Made by a program: the position numbers and the translations under genes | Notes under the pieces: model-generated | Told to the model about the DNA's origin: nothing | The model's database searches: none | The model's input: only the letters and a program-made list of their open reading frames with translations | Shown here: in pieces, positions 34,475 through 43,438 of the stretch | Layout: each line of letters begins with the position of its first letter | Numbering within the stretch: the stretch's first letter is position 1 | Assembly: GCF_003710905.1 (NCBI RefSeq) | Contig: NZ_RHHV01000005.1 | Location: 496,001 to 560,000 of the forward strand | DNA length: 64,000 bases | Direction of reading: 5' to 3' | DNA from: Brevibacillus parabrevis | GTDB taxonomy: Bacteria > Bacillota > Bacilli > Brevibacillales > Brevibacillaceae

Positions 34475-35719
34475 CTAGTTTTCCCCTCGTCTCTCCAACG
34501 CCCCATGCACGACTTTCCCTTTGAACATGACAGCAGCCCGGCGCGATCTTCTGGCGATGGCTTCGGCGGAGCAGGAAGCTTCGGCAAAAACGATGCTCGC
34601 TTCGTCACCAGCTTTGGGCCATGCGCGGTTGCCAGCGCGGTCGAGCGTCGTTTTGCCGCCTGTGATGAAAAAGAGCGATTGCACCAGCGAGCGCTCGTCC
34701 ACCCAGCGATAGCGCTCCACGAGGCGATTCAGCTTCTCCAGCATGTCGCCCGTTCCGTACGGCGACCACGAATCGTAGAAACCGTCATAGCCAAGAGCTA
34801 CGCGCACGCCTTTTTCGTGCAGGATCGGTACGGGAGGCATCGCCCGGTTGATCGGCACGGTCGTCATGATCATCGTGCCCAATCGGGACAAACGCTCCGC
34901 CATTTCTGTACTTTCCTCGACAGATACATCACCGAGAGCAAAGGCGTGGCTGATCGCCATCCGGTTTTGCCAGCCTGCTTCTTCTGTCAGGTCGAGAATG
35001 CGCTTGATCGTATAAAAGCCGAGCGTGCCCGGATCGTGCAGGTGGATATCGACATCGGCGTCAGCTTCCACGGCAATGTCCATCATCTCCCGCAGCGAAC
35101 CTTCCAGCTCGTTATCGATGCCAGCCGGGTCCAATCCGCCGACGAGCGTAGCGCCTTCTTTCATCGCCTGTCTCATCAAGGAGCTTGCTTGTGTGCGCAA
35201 CAGCCCTTGCTGCGGAAAAGCGACAATCTCGTAGGTCATCCGGTCGCTGTACGCTTCCAGTGCGGCCCGTACGCCCTCCAAGTTTTTCAGGCCGATGTAC
35301 GGGTCAATATTGACGTGCGTCCGTACATGTGTGGCGCCGCCGTTCAGCAAAAGCTGCAACATCGCTTCGGCCCGCTTTTGCGTGGTTCCGGTCATCAGCG
35401 GCATTTCTGTCGCTTCGAACTCTAGGCGATCAATCAGCTTTTTCGGAGGGAGACACGACTTCCAGGTAGCGCCTGCATACGTTTTGTCCAGATGGTTGTG
35501 CTTTTCCACGAACGACGGGAGCGCAAGCAGTCCGTTGGCGTCCTGCTGCAGAAGCGTTGTGTCGAGTGGCTTGGTCGCGGAAACGATCTCGCTAATCACC
35601 CCGTCCTGGATTTTCAGGTGGCAAAGCTCGGAGCGTGTGTGGACTACCCCATCGTCTCCGGTTTCAAATCCGCTATCGAGACGAACGTTGGTTAGCCAGT
35701 ATGAGTATGCTTGACTCAC
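34475..35719 (-). CDS. Amidohydrolase, CodA/AtzC-like, paralogue 4
   Basis: 414 residues. His74-x-His76 (FVEKHNHLDK, with Asn between the histidines where the others have Ile or Val), IHLHDPGTLG, ISHAF, LGYDGFYDSW. The GTLG and YDGFYD variants set it apart from the other four, so it is likely the most divergent in substrate. Own promoter with a minus-strand tandem activator box; divergent from the chlorohydrolase-like gene. Confidence 0.88.
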   Translation of the reverse strand: MSQAYSYWLTNVRLDSGFETGDDGVVHTRSELCHLKIQDGVISEIVSATKPLDTTLLQQDANGLLALPSFVEKHNHLDKTYAGATWKSCLPPKKLIDRLEFEATEMPLMTGTTQKRAEAMLQLLLNGGATHVRTHVNIDPYIGLKNLEGVRAALEAYSDRMTYEIVAFPQQGLLRTQASSLMRQAMKEGATLVGGLDPAGIDNELEGSLREMMDIAVEADADVDIHLHDPGTLGFYTIKRILDLTEEAGWQNRMAISHAFALGDVSVEESTEMAERLSRLGTMIMTTVPINRAMPPVPILHEKGVRVALGYDGFYDSWSPYGTGDMLEKLNRLVERYRWVDERSLVQSLFFITGGKTTLDRAGNRAWPKAGDEASIVFAEASCSAEAIARRSRRAAVMFKGKVVHGALERRGEN

Positions 35720-35798
35720 AAAAAATCAGCCCTTTCGCATGAAAAATAGTAAGAGGATCGTTGAAAAAAGCCCAGCCTAGCTTCATTGCTCTCTATTA

Positions 35799-35861
35799 AT
35801 TGTAAGGAATATTTTGAATAAAGATTTGCAGCTTCTTTACGAGTTTTTGCATGATTTTTAC
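35799..35861 (-). promoter_or_regulatory. Tandem 21-bp activator box and -10, amidohydrolase paralogue 4
   Basis: Read on the minus strand: GTAAAAATC-ATGCAAAA starting at 35861 and GTAAAGAAG-CTGCAAAT starting at 35840, 21 bp apart. TACAAT (35804 down to 35799) begins exactly 36 nt after the second repeat. Confidence 0.8.
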
Positions 35862-35896
35862 TTATTGGCGAAATTCTTGCCGTTTTTTGAAAAGTA

Positions 35897-35959
35897 GTAA
35901 AGATTGTGCAAATACATGTAAAGCAATTGAAACAAACTTGACAGAATATTTCTTATACT
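35897..35959 (+). promoter_or_regulatory. Tandem 21-bp activator box and -10, chlorohydrolase-like gene
   Basis: GTAAAGATT-GTGCAAAT (35897) and GTAAAGCAA-TTGAAACA (35918), 21 bp apart. TATACT (35954-35959) begins 36 nt after the second repeat. Back-to-back with the divergent box 35 bp away. The rest of the 308-bp gap (35720-36027) shows nothing else. Confidence 0.8.
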
Positions 35960-36027
35960 GGCAAAGGATACAAAGATAGATAGTGGAGAGTGTGAGCACG
36001 AATACGGAAGCAAGGGGGAGGAGCAGC

Positions 36028-37497
36028 ATGAAAAAGAAACTGACAGCCAAATATGTCATCGGGTACGACGGAGAAGACCACATCATCATCAAAGACGGGG
36101 AAGTCGTCTACGAAGGTGAGACGATTTTGTATGTAGGACATGCGTATGACGGAGAAGTGGACGAAGTGACCGACATGGGCAATGCCGTGATCAGCCCGGG
36201 GTTCATCGATCTGAACGCGCTTGGCGATATTGACCACGACATCGTGCATCTGGAAGTGTCGGCGCAGCGAAACAAAAATTTGCTCTGGTCGGAAGCGTAC
36301 TACAACAAAGGCTACCACGAGGTCATGACGCCGGAGGAAGAGGCGTTTAAATCGCTGTACGCCTACAGCCAACTGATCTTGAACGGCGTGACGACGGCGA
36401 TGCCGATCACCTCTGTCTTTTACAAGCGCTGGGCAGAGACGTACGAGGAACTGGCAGCGGCAGCGGAGCATGCAGGACGCCTGGGACTGCGCATGTACAT
36501 GGGACCGAGCTACCAGTCGGGAATGCGCGTCGTCAAGGCAAATGGCGAGATTGAAGTGCTGTGGAACGAAGCGGAAGGACGGGCAGGGCTTGAGCGGGCT
36601 GTCCAGTTCGTCAAAGACTTTGACGGCGCCCACAACGGCCTGATCCGCGGCATGCTCGCGCCGGAGCGGATCGAGACGCAAACGCCGGAAAATCTGGTTC
36701 TGACGAAACGCTACAGCGATGAGCTGGGTTGCCCGATCCGCCTGCATGCGGCGCAAGGAAGCTACGAGTACACGGAAATTCATCGTCGCCATGGCATGTC
36801 GCCCATCCAGTACCTCAACGAAATCGGGTTCCTGGGCAAAAGGACGGCGATTCCGCACGCGCATTTCATCCCTGGCTACAGCGAAGCGACGATCGGGGAA
36901 GGCGACGATCTGGCCATCCTGCAAGAAACGGGAACAACGGTCATTCATTGCCCGCTCGTCATCGGACGCCACGGCTCCGCGCTGGAATCTTTTGCCCGCT
37001 ACAAGCGTCGCGGCATTAATATCGCGATCGGGACGGACACGTTCCCGCCAGACTTCATCCAAAACATTCGCACGGCCAGCATGCTTTCCCGCTTGCAGGA
37101 GCGCGATGTGGCAGACTCCAGCTACGCGGATATTTTCCGCGCGGCAACACTGGGCGGCGCCCACTTCCTCGGAAGGGACGATCTCGGCAGACTCGCTCCG
37201 GGAGCGCAAGCCGACATCATCGCGATCGACCTGGACGGATTCCACATGGGAACCGTTGACGATCCGATTCGCACCCTGATCATGTGCGGCTCCGGGCGCG
37301 ATGTGAAGCTGTCGATCATCGCAGGACGCACCGTAATGAAAGACCGCGTGCTGCCAGGCGTTGATCTTGCGGAAATCAAGGAGCGCGGCCAACGCTATTT
37401 TGACAAAATGCGCCTCGGCTATGTGGAGAGAGACTATCAGCAGCTTGGCGAAAAGGAACTGTTCACCCCGTCGTTTCGCATCGTCAACAAACCGTAA
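36028..37497 (+). CDS. Chlorohydrolase-like amidohydrolase lacking the HxH motif
   Basis: 489 residues from the ATG after GGGGGAGGAGC. Amidohydrolase composite barrel of the TrzN/AtzB-like branch: RLHAAQG, PHAHFI, HCPLVIGRHG, metal Asp in IGTDTFPPD, and a beta-sandwich C-terminus (LAPGAQADIIAID). At the strand-1 position, where relatives have GFxxxHxH, it reads GFIDLNALGDIDH, so both histidines are replaced (Asn63, Leu65). It probably binds one metal with a rearranged site or uses the nearby Asp/His residues. Confidence 0.85.
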   Translation: MKKKLTAKYVIGYDGEDHIIIKDGEVVYEGETILYVGHAYDGEVDEVTDMGNAVISPGFIDLNALGDIDHDIVHLEVSAQRNKNLLWSEAYYNKGYHEVMTPEEEAFKSLYAYSQLILNGVTTAMPITSVFYKRWAETYEELAAAAEHAGRLGLRMYMGPSYQSGMRVVKANGEIEVLWNEAEGRAGLERAVQFVKDFDGAHNGLIRGMLAPERIETQTPENLVLTKRYSDELGCPIRLHAAQGSYEYTEIHRRHGMSPIQYLNEIGFLGKRTAIPHAHFIPGYSEATIGEGDDLAILQETGTTVIHCPLVIGRHGSALESFARYKRRGINIAIGTDTFPPDFIQNIRTASMLSRLQERDVADSSYADIFRAATLGGAHFLGRDDLGRLAPGAQADIIAIDLDGFHMGTVDDPIRTLIMCGSGRDVKLSIIAGRTVMKDRVLPGVDLAEIKERGQRYFDKMRLGYVERDYQQLGEKELFTPSFRIVNKP

Positions 37498-37521
37498 CGC
37501 TCTGCACTAAAAGCCAATCCA

Positions 37522-37566
37522 AAAAGCACAATCTGCTGTTGTATAGCGGATTGTGCTTTTATTTTG
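37522..37566. terminator. Bidirectional terminator
   Basis: AAAAGCACAATC/GATTGTGCTTTT with T runs on both sides, between the convergent chlorohydrolase-like and SDR genes. Confidence 0.85.
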
Positions 37567-37592
37567 CGCGCAACACACGCAAAAGTGGCAGC

Positions 37593-38357
37593 TCAACGCA
37601 AAAATCCTCCTTCCGAATGAATGATTTGTCCGGTAATCCATCCCGCTTCCTCGCTTGCCAAAAAAGCGACCAGACGTGCCGCATCTTCCGGTTGGCCGAT
37701 CCTGCCCATGGGGCTGCGCTCCAAGAGGAACGGCACCAGCTCTTTTGACATCCATCCGGTATCTGTAGGGCCGGGATTGACTGCGTTGACGGTAATTCCG
37801 AGCGGAGCGACTTCTGCGGCAAAAGTAATCGTGAACGCATCCAGCGCCCCTTTTGTCGCGGCATAGGCGATTTCGCCAGGCATGGGACCTTTCGATTGCC
37901 CGGAAGTCAGGTGAATAATCCGGCCGTTGCCAGGCTGGGAGAATCGACGGGCAAATTCGGCGCTGAGCATGATCGGCGCGCGAACGTTGAGCGCATAATG
38001 AGCGTCCAGACTGGCAGCCGAAAGCGACTGATAATTGTCGGAAGTGGAATGGCAAGCGTTGTTGACGAGAATACAGGGAGCGCCAACCTGCGAGCTGGCT
38101 TCATCGAGGACATGCGACCACGAGTCAGGCTTGGACAAATCGATTTCGCTGCACGCGCACTGTACTCCATAGCGGGTCAACTGTTCGCGCAGTTGCGCTG
38201 GCTCATCGTCTTGTATCCCCCAGTCCATTGTCTTGTCGTACGCTGTCCAATACGTGAAAAACAGATCAATCCCTTGTGCAGCCAACGCTCTGCATATGGC
38301 AGCACCAATACCGTTCAGCCGACTTGCTCCTGTGACGATGGCGACTTTTCTACTCAT
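37593..38357 (-). CDS. Short-chain dehydrogenase/reductase (SDR)
   Basis: 254 residues from the ATG; a GTG six bases upstream sits closer to the AGGAGG site and may be the true start. Classical SDR: GASRLNGIGAA nucleotide motif, NNACHS, catalytic Ser in LTSGQ and YAATK with Tyr and Lys. The NNAG motif is altered to NNAC. The family suggests an NAD(P)-dependent alcohol/ketone or acyl-carrier reductase; the C-terminus (PEDAARLVAFLASEEAGWITGQIIHSEGGF) is FabG-like. Confidence 0.88.
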   Translation of the reverse strand: MSRKVAIVTGASRLNGIGAAICRALAAQGIDLFFTYWTAYDKTMDWGIQDDEPAQLREQLTRYGVQCACSEIDLSKPDSWSHVLDEASSQVGAPCILVNNACHSTSDNYQSLSAASLDAHYALNVRAPIMLSAEFARRFSQPGNGRIIHLTSGQSKGPMPGEIAYAATKGALDAFTITFAAEVAPLGITVNAVNPGPTDTGWMSKELVPFLLERSPMGRIGQPEDAARLVAFLASEEAGWITGQIIHSEGGFLR

Positions 38358-38411
38358 AGGCACGAAACCTCCTCAGCGATAATGGATCATTTGCGTTTTG
38401 CCCACGGGTAA

Positions 38412-38618
38412 TCAAAACAAGTTCAGCAACAACGATGGCGGAGCCAAGTAAATATACCCGATGATGAGATAGGCGAACAGCAAGAAAAAGCAAATCCCGG
38501 AAATGGTGAGGTGTATGCGAATTTTTTTCGGATGGTAACCAAACAAACCGAGGAGCAGGCAAACGAAGCCGACGATTCCCAGCAAAAGCGGGATCGCGAT
38601 GATAATATATTCATTCAT
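38412..38618 (-). CDS. Small two-helix membrane protein
   Basis: 68 residues with two hydrophobic helices (IIIAIPLLLGIVGFVCLLLGLFGY and ISGICFFLLFAYLIIGYIYL) separated by a basic loop HPKKIRIH. GGGGTG lies upstream of the ATG; a GTG four codons earlier is an alternative start. No family recognised. Confidence 0.55.
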   Translation of the reverse strand: MNEYIIIAIPLLLGIVGFVCLLLGLFGYHPKKIRIHLTISGICFFLLFAYLIIGYIYLAPPSLLLNLF

Positions 38619-38626
38619 GATAAAAA

Positions 38627-38973
38627 TCACCCCACTTTACTACCTTCTTTTCGTTCCATGTAAAAGTCCAATCTTTGATGGGATGCGTGAGCACAACCAG
38701 AGCGCTGTTTTTGCAAAATGCAGTCCATTTTTCTTGCGCTGATGAATACTGCCTTTTTTGGGAATAGTCAATCACTTCGCTGTTCGCTCGCACATGCCGA
38801 TGAAAATCACCCGATTCCATGAACAGGTACAACGTTTTCTGGAAAATGGGCGCAGCGTACTGGTCGTAGCTGTTGCTTTTCGTCAGGAAGCGGTCGAGCA
38901 GTGCGGGAGGCAGAACGAGATAGCTGAGCCGAATAGAGGGGCACAACACTCTGGAAAACGTTCCGACGTACAC
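38627..38973 (-). pseudogene. Remnant of a MocR/PdxR-type (GntR-aminotransferase) regulator
   Basis: The frame begins in the middle of an aminotransferase-like domain (YVGTFSRVLCPSIRLSYLVLPPALLDRFL, then FMESGDFHRHVR) typical of MocR regulators and lacks the N-terminal winged HTH and the start of the aminotransferase fold. The PLP-binding lysine position of GTFSK is Arg, and the C-terminal end drifts into unrelated sequence. I read it as a decayed fragment. Confidence 0.65.
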
Positions 38974-39154
38974 GACGCGTCCGTTGGAGCATGTCGACTT
39001 CCATTCCTTTCGTTCCTGGCACTGGAAAAAGCAGAAAACTGGATATTTCTTCTTTGTCTTTGTAAAATTAAGGATATTCTACATCATAACATCTTTGCAA
39101 AGCGAATCGGAAGCAGGGATGAGAAAGTCGCACGCGACATGGAGGAGAGAAGCA

Positions 39155-39582
39155 ATGACGATGATTTTGCCTCATATCGAAAAGATGCCCGGCAATGTGA
39201 AAGGCGCGATGCCCTCGGCGGGAACAAAAGCGATCCGCCTGAATCTGCGATCGCACGCCATCTCGCGCTTGCGGCGTTGCGCGATCAAAGCTATATGCAA
39301 GAGACGACAGGCAGGATCAAGCGGACGCGGGCGGTTTTTTCCAAGCAGCTTGAATCGCTCGGTTTCAGCGTCGTCCCAGCGCAGACGAATTTCATTTTGT
39401 GCCAGCCACCAGCGAAGGCAGAAGGACAGTCTGCGCGCGAGCTGTATGAAAAGCTGATGGAGCAAGGAATTTACGTGCGCTATGATCAACTGCCGCGCCT
39501 TGCGGACATGTTGCGCATCACAGTCGGAACGGAAGCGGAGATGGAAGAGGTTTATGCTGCACTTTCCCCGATGATAGAGTAA
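39155..39582 (+). pseudogene. hisC: Remnant of histidinol-phosphate aminotransferase, internal deletion
   Basis: The first frame from the ATG gives ILPHIEKMPGNVKGAMPSAG and TKAIRLN, the characteristic HisC N-terminus. About 90 bases on, another frame supplies the HisC C-terminus (LALAALRDQSYMQETTGRIK ... GFSVVPAQTNFILCQ ... GIYVRYDQLPRLADMLRITVG). Roughly 200 central residues, including the PLP lysine, are missing and the halves are out of frame. Non-functional. It may once have paired with the MocR remnant and the downstream ilvE-type gene. Confidence 0.75.
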
Positions 39583-39709
39583 CTTTCCTGTTAGCCGTTT
39601 CTGGCAAAAGGAAAGTTAAGCTGGCAATCATTCGAAATAGTTGATATTTTAAATATATAAAGCTTATTTCAGAAATGCAGGATTTTAATAATCAAGGGAG
39701 ATGTAGAAG

Positions 39710-40783
39710 ATGGAGTGTCAGCTAACGATTGTCCGAACAGAACAGAAAAAAGAGAAGCCAGCACTCGACAAGCTGGGGTTCGGCGTGCATTTTACCGACC
39801 ATATGTTCACGATGGATTACACGGAAGGAAAAGGCTGGCACGATCCGCAAATCGTTCCGCACGCTCCGCTGACGCTCGATCCGGCTGCGATGGTACTCCA
39901 CTACGGACAAGCGATTTTTGAAGGAATGAAAGCATACCGCAACAAAGCAGGCAAGGTGCTTCTGTTCCGTCCGGAGCAAAACTTCAAGCGGATGAATCGG
40001 TCCCTGGAGCGGATGAGCATGCCGCAAGTGGACGGGGAATTTATGGTCGATGCGCTGAAACAGCTGGTAGCGCTTGAAAAAGAATGGATTCCGGCAGAGA
40101 GCGGCATGTCGCTGTACATCCGTCCATTCGTGATCGCTACGGAGCCATGTTTCGGCGTGCGTCCATCGCACACGTACAAGCTGATCATCGTTCTGTCTCC
40201 GGTTGGCGCTTACTATGCAAATGGTATGGAGCCAGTGAAAATTTACGTAGAAAACAAATACGTTCGCGCTGTCCGCGGCGGTACAGGCAATGCCAAAGTA
40301 GCGGGGAACTACGCAGGCGCTCTGAAAGCACAGGCGGAAGCCAAGGAAAAAGGCTACGAGCAAGTGCTTTGGCTGGATGGCGTAGAAAATAAATACATTG
40401 AAGAAGTCGGCAGCATGAACGTATTTTTCAAAGTGGGCGAAGAAGTGTGGACCCCTGCTTTGAACGGCAGCATTTTGGAGGGAATCACCCGTGATTCGAC
40501 GATCCACCTGCTGAAAGACTGGGGCATCCCGGTAGTAGAAAAGCGGATTTCCGTCGAAGAATTGTACGAGGCGTACACAAAAGGGCAACTGGAAGAAGCG
40601 TTTGGAACAGGCACGGCAGCGGTCATCTCGCCAGTCGGCGACCTGAACTGGAACGGCCACCAAATGATTCTCAACGGCGAAAAAACAGGCCCGTTGACCA
40701 CCAAACTGTACGAAACAATGACCGGAATCCAGTATGGCGAAAAAGAAGACAAGTTCGGCTGGTCTGTAGAAGTCAGCGAGTAA
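39710..40783 (+). CDS. ilvE: Branched-chain amino acid aminotransferase
   Basis: 357 residues, fold-type IV PLP enzyme of the long (eukaryote-like, IlvK-type) group. Motifs: YGQAIFEGMKAYRN, RPEQNFKRMNRSLERM, the PLP lysine at about residue 196 (GNAKVAGNYAGAL), EVGSMNVFF and EAFGTGTAAVISPVG. It transfers amino groups between glutamate and Leu/Ile/Val oxo-acids. AGGGAGATG precedes the ATG; an A/T-rich promoter region lies in the 127 bp upstream, without the activator box. Monocistronic with its own terminator. Confidence 0.93.
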   Translation: MECQLTIVRTEQKKEKPALDKLGFGVHFTDHMFTMDYTEGKGWHDPQIVPHAPLTLDPAAMVLHYGQAIFEGMKAYRNKAGKVLLFRPEQNFKRMNRSLERMSMPQVDGEFMVDALKQLVALEKEWIPAESGMSLYIRPFVIATEPCFGVRPSHTYKLIIVLSPVGAYYANGMEPVKIYVENKYVRAVRGGTGNAKVAGNYAGALKAQAEAKEKGYEQVLWLDGVENKYIEEVGSMNVFFKVGEEVWTPALNGSILEGITRDSTIHLLKDWGIPVVEKRISVEELYEAYTKGQLEEAFGTGTAAVISPVGDLNWNGHQMILNGEKTGPLTTKLYETMTGIQYGEKEDKFGWSVEVSE

Positions 40784-40814
40784 TTTCATAACGACAATGC
40801 GACAAGCTGCAAAG

Positions 40815-40854
40815 CATGCCTTCCTCGTCTCGACGAGCGGGGGCATGTTTTTTT
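40815..40854 (+). terminator. Terminator of ilvE
   Basis: CATGCC/GGCATG enclosing an inner CTCGTC/GACGAG stem, then TTTTTTT. Confidence 0.85.
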
Positions 40855-40921
40855 ATGGCGCTACGCCAGCGAGATTTGCCAAGTTGCTTCCCTCAACGTA
40901 ATCAAAAATGACCGAACGCGC

Positions 40922-40953
40922 AAAAAAGCACTGCCCACTCAGTGACAGTGCTT
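40922..40953 (-). terminator. Terminator of the DUF3231-like gene
   Basis: AAGCACTG/CAGTGCTT followed on the minus strand by TTTTTTG. Confidence 0.8.
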
Positions 40954-40968
40954 ATTCACAACAACAGG

Positions 40969-41487
40969 CTAGACGTGAGCAAGCTCTGGCGCGTGCATGT
41001 GCAGGGGTGGGGAAATCAGCCAGCCCTTTTCCTTGAGGATGCGTTGCAGACGAAAACCGGAGTGCGCTTTCGCAAAGTGGAACTCGGCAAACATCAAGCC
41101 GATATCCTCGCGCAGCGACTGGCTCATGACCTGGCTGCATGTCAGCAAGCCTCCGGCAATATCCCGGGCAATTCCCAGGGCAATCTCGGAGTCGTTGAGC
41201 CTGGCTCCGACCGGAATGCTGCTCCGATCAGCCAGTGGCCGATCGGGAGGGGAAGGCGGCAAGGCGACGCCGTTTATTTTAAGTACATCCTCCAACTGGT
41301 CAATTTCTTTTTTCATCGTTTGCATGATATCTTCGAGAAAGTCCTTCAAATCCGTATCGCCAGCATGATTCATCGCTGTCTGATAACCAGCGAGCAGAGC
41401 TTTTGTCGTCGCCAAATAAACCCAGACGCCAAACACTTCGCCATAATGCAGCGGCTCTTGTTTGGAATTGTCACCAAAAATCCCCAT
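40969..41487 (-). CDS. DUF3231-like helical protein
   Basis: 172 residues from the ATG after AAGGAGGAC. It has ferritin-like helical composition (LHYGEVFGVWVYLATTKALLAGYQTAMNHAGDTDLKDFLEDIMQTMKKEIDQLEDVLK), with features I associate with the DUF3231 family found in spore formers; function unknown. The frame extends 60 bases upstream without a ribosome site. Confidence 0.65.
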   Translation of the reverse strand: MGIFGDNSKQEPLHYGEVFGVWVYLATTKALLAGYQTAMNHAGDTDLKDFLEDIMQTMKKEIDQLEDVLKINGVALPPSPPDRPLADRSSIPVGARLNDSEIALGIARDIAGGLLTCSQVMSQSLREDIGLMFAEFHFAKAHSGFRLQRILKEKGWLISPPLHMHAPELAHV

Positions 41488-41636
41488 GCCTGTCCTCCTT
41501 CTGATGCCGTTCATCTGACGGCGGCACTCGAATGATCTTCCGCCCATTGATAAGATTCGCCATGCGCGGCAAATTCACCGTGGAAAATGTAGGCACTCGC
41601 CTGGTAGAGATTTTTTTAACATTCAAAAACAACAAG

Positions 41637-41700
41637 GTAAAGATAGTGAAAAAGAAAGTAAAGATCGTGCAAAGATTAATAGTAAGAAAATTAGTAATAT
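41637..41700 (+). promoter_or_regulatory. Tandem 21-bp activator box and -10, binding-protein gene 1
   Basis: GTAAAGATA-GTGAAAAA (41637) and GTAAAGATC-GTGCAAAG (41658), 21 bp apart. TAATAT (41695-41700) starts 37 nt after the second repeat, one base off the pattern of the others. Confidence 0.75.
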
Positions 41701-41753
41701 TTTGTTATGTCATTATTTTTCTTTTTACCAACGAGACAAAGGGGGCATTTTCA

Positions 41754-43358
41754 TTGAAGAAAACGCGCATCGTACGTTCCATTCTTGCTTTGTCTGTCGC
41801 GTTTGCGACCGTTTTGACAGGCTGTTCCGGCACCTCGCAATCGCAACCGGCTTCGACCGGCTCCAACTCCGGACAAGCAACCGGCAGTCCTGCGCCATCC
41901 ACCCCTGCTGCGTCTGGCGGCGGTACGTTGATTATCGCCCGGCTGTCTGACGCGAACAACCTCGACCCGCATTTCAGTACGCAAATCAACTCCATGGCAG
42001 TCGTGCAGCACAAAATGTACGAAGGTCTGGTGATGATGGACCGCAACAGCGAGTACAAGCCGCTTCTGGCGACAGAATGGAAGCAGAAAGACGATGTGAC
42101 ATGGGAATTTACTTTGCGGGACGGCGTGACGTTCCACGACGGAACCGCGTTTGATGCGGAAGCTGTGAAGAAGACGATCAATCGCATTTTGGACAAAAAC
42201 CAGCCGACTCCGAAGGCAAATATGTTCGGGATGATCAAGGAAGTCAAAGTGATTGATCCGAAAAAAGTCGAGATCATTTTGCATTATCCATTCGCGGGAT
42301 TGCTTTCTGTCCTCGCCAGCGCCGAGGGCGGCATCATCAGCCCGAAGGCGATTGAGCAGTACGGCAAAGACTTGGCCAAGCACCCGGTAGGGACAGGCCC
42401 GTTCGTCTTTGAGTCGTGGACGCCCGGTCAGGAAATCGTCATCGTCAAAAATGAAAACTACTGGGGCACGAAGCCAAAAGTGGACAAAGTCGTGTTCAAG
42501 ACGGTTCCGGAGGACACGACGCGTGTCGCGATGGTGGAGACAGGCGAAGCGCACGTTGCCGAGCAGCTGCCCGTCACGGAGCTGGAGCGGGTGCAAAACT
42601 CCGCGAATATGTCGCTGGGGCGCTTCGAGTCTTTTGCCGTGGATCATATCGGGATGAATGTCAAAATGAAGCCGTTTGACGATGTCCGCGTCCGCCAGGC
42701 GATTGCGCATGCGATTGACAAGGAAGCGATTATTCAAGGCGTCTACAATAACGTCGGCAAAGTCGCGATCTCTTCGCTCGGTCCAAAAGTAATCGGCTAT
42801 AGTCCGAACATCAAGACGCCTGAGTACGATTTGAACAAAGCCAAGCAATTGCTCACAGAAGCTGGATACGGCAACGGACTCAAGGCGACCGTGTACTTGA
42901 ATGACAACAAAGCGCGCATCAACGTGGCAGAGGTGTTGCAATCGCAGTTGAAAGGCATCGGCATTGACCTGCAAATCCAGGTGATGGAGTTCGGGGCGTA
43001 TTTGGAGCTGGCGGCAAAAGGCGAAGCCCAGATGTTCATCAGCGGCTGGGGCAATGCCACAGGCGACGGCGACTACAACCAGTACAACTTGTTCCACAGC
43101 ACGTCTGCGGGAGTGCCAGGCAACCATTCCTTCTACAGCAATCCAAAAGTCGACGCGTTGATCGAAGCAGCACGCAAGGAAAAAGACCCGGAGAAACGCA
43201 AGCAAATCTACGCAGAGGCGCAACAGATCGAGATGGACGAAGTGCCGCTGCTCCCGTATCGCAGCTCTGAAAACCTGGCAGCTATCGCGAAAAATGTGCA
43301 GGGCGTCTACATCAGCCCTTCCGGCTACATCGAGGTCAGCGATGTGACGATTCAATAG
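41754..43358 (+). CDS. ABC substrate-binding lipoprotein, family 5 (paralogue 1)
   Basis: 534 residues from a TTG with GGGGG nine bases upstream (LKKTRIVRSILALSV). Lipobox LTGC with Cys24, a Ser/Thr/Pro/Gly-rich linker, then the family-5 (oligopeptide/nickel type) fold: NNLDPHFSTQ, FHDGTAFDAEAVKKT, NYWGTKPKVDKVVFKTVPEDTTR, DVRVRQAIAHAIDKEAI and GWGNATGDGDYNQYN. No permease genes are adjacent; it would deliver ligand to the Dpp-type permease encoded 13 kb upstream (inference). Confidence 0.92.
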   Translation: MKKTRIVRSILALSVAFATVLTGCSGTSQSQPASTGSNSGQATGSPAPSTPAASGGGTLIIARLSDANNLDPHFSTQINSMAVVQHKMYEGLVMMDRNSEYKPLLATEWKQKDDVTWEFTLRDGVTFHDGTAFDAEAVKKTINRILDKNQPTPKANMFGMIKEVKVIDPKKVEIILHYPFAGLLSVLASAEGGIISPKAIEQYGKDLAKHPVGTGPFVFESWTPGQEIVIVKNENYWGTKPKVDKVVFKTVPEDTTRVAMVETGEAHVAEQLPVTELERVQNSANMSLGRFESFAVDHIGMNVKMKPFDDVRVRQAIAHAIDKEAIIQGVYNNVGKVAISSLGPKVIGYSPNIKTPEYDLNKAKQLLTEAGYGNGLKATVYLNDNKARINVAEVLQSQLKGIGIDLQIQVMEFGAYLELAAKGEAQMFISGWGNATGDGDYNQYNLFHSTSAGVPGNHSFYSNPKVDALIEAARKEKDPEKRKQIYAEAQQIEMDEVPLLPYRSSENLAAIAKNVQGVYISPSGYIEVSDVTIQ

Positions 43359-43369
43359 GCTGTGCCAAA

Positions 43370-43405
43370 AGTCTCTCCCAATTGCTGGGAGGGGCTTTTT
43401 CTTTT
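43370..43405 (+). terminator. Terminator after binding-protein gene 1
   Basis: GTCTCTCCCA/TGGGAGGGGC (two G-T wobbles) and TTTTTC. Confidence 0.75.
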
Positions 43406-43438
43406 GCTATCCTAATATGTGGAAAAGGCAAAAAAAGA

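Noticed and set aside
35938-35959. Consensus TTGACA -35 for the chlorohydrolase-like gene
   Set aside because: TTGACA is only 10 bp from TATACT, so it cannot serve as the -35 of that promoter.
35954-35980. Sigma-54 promoter at CTGGCAAAGGATAC
   Set aside because: There is no GC at the -12 position with correct spacing, and a TATACT -10 at the regulon's fixed distance explains the promoter.
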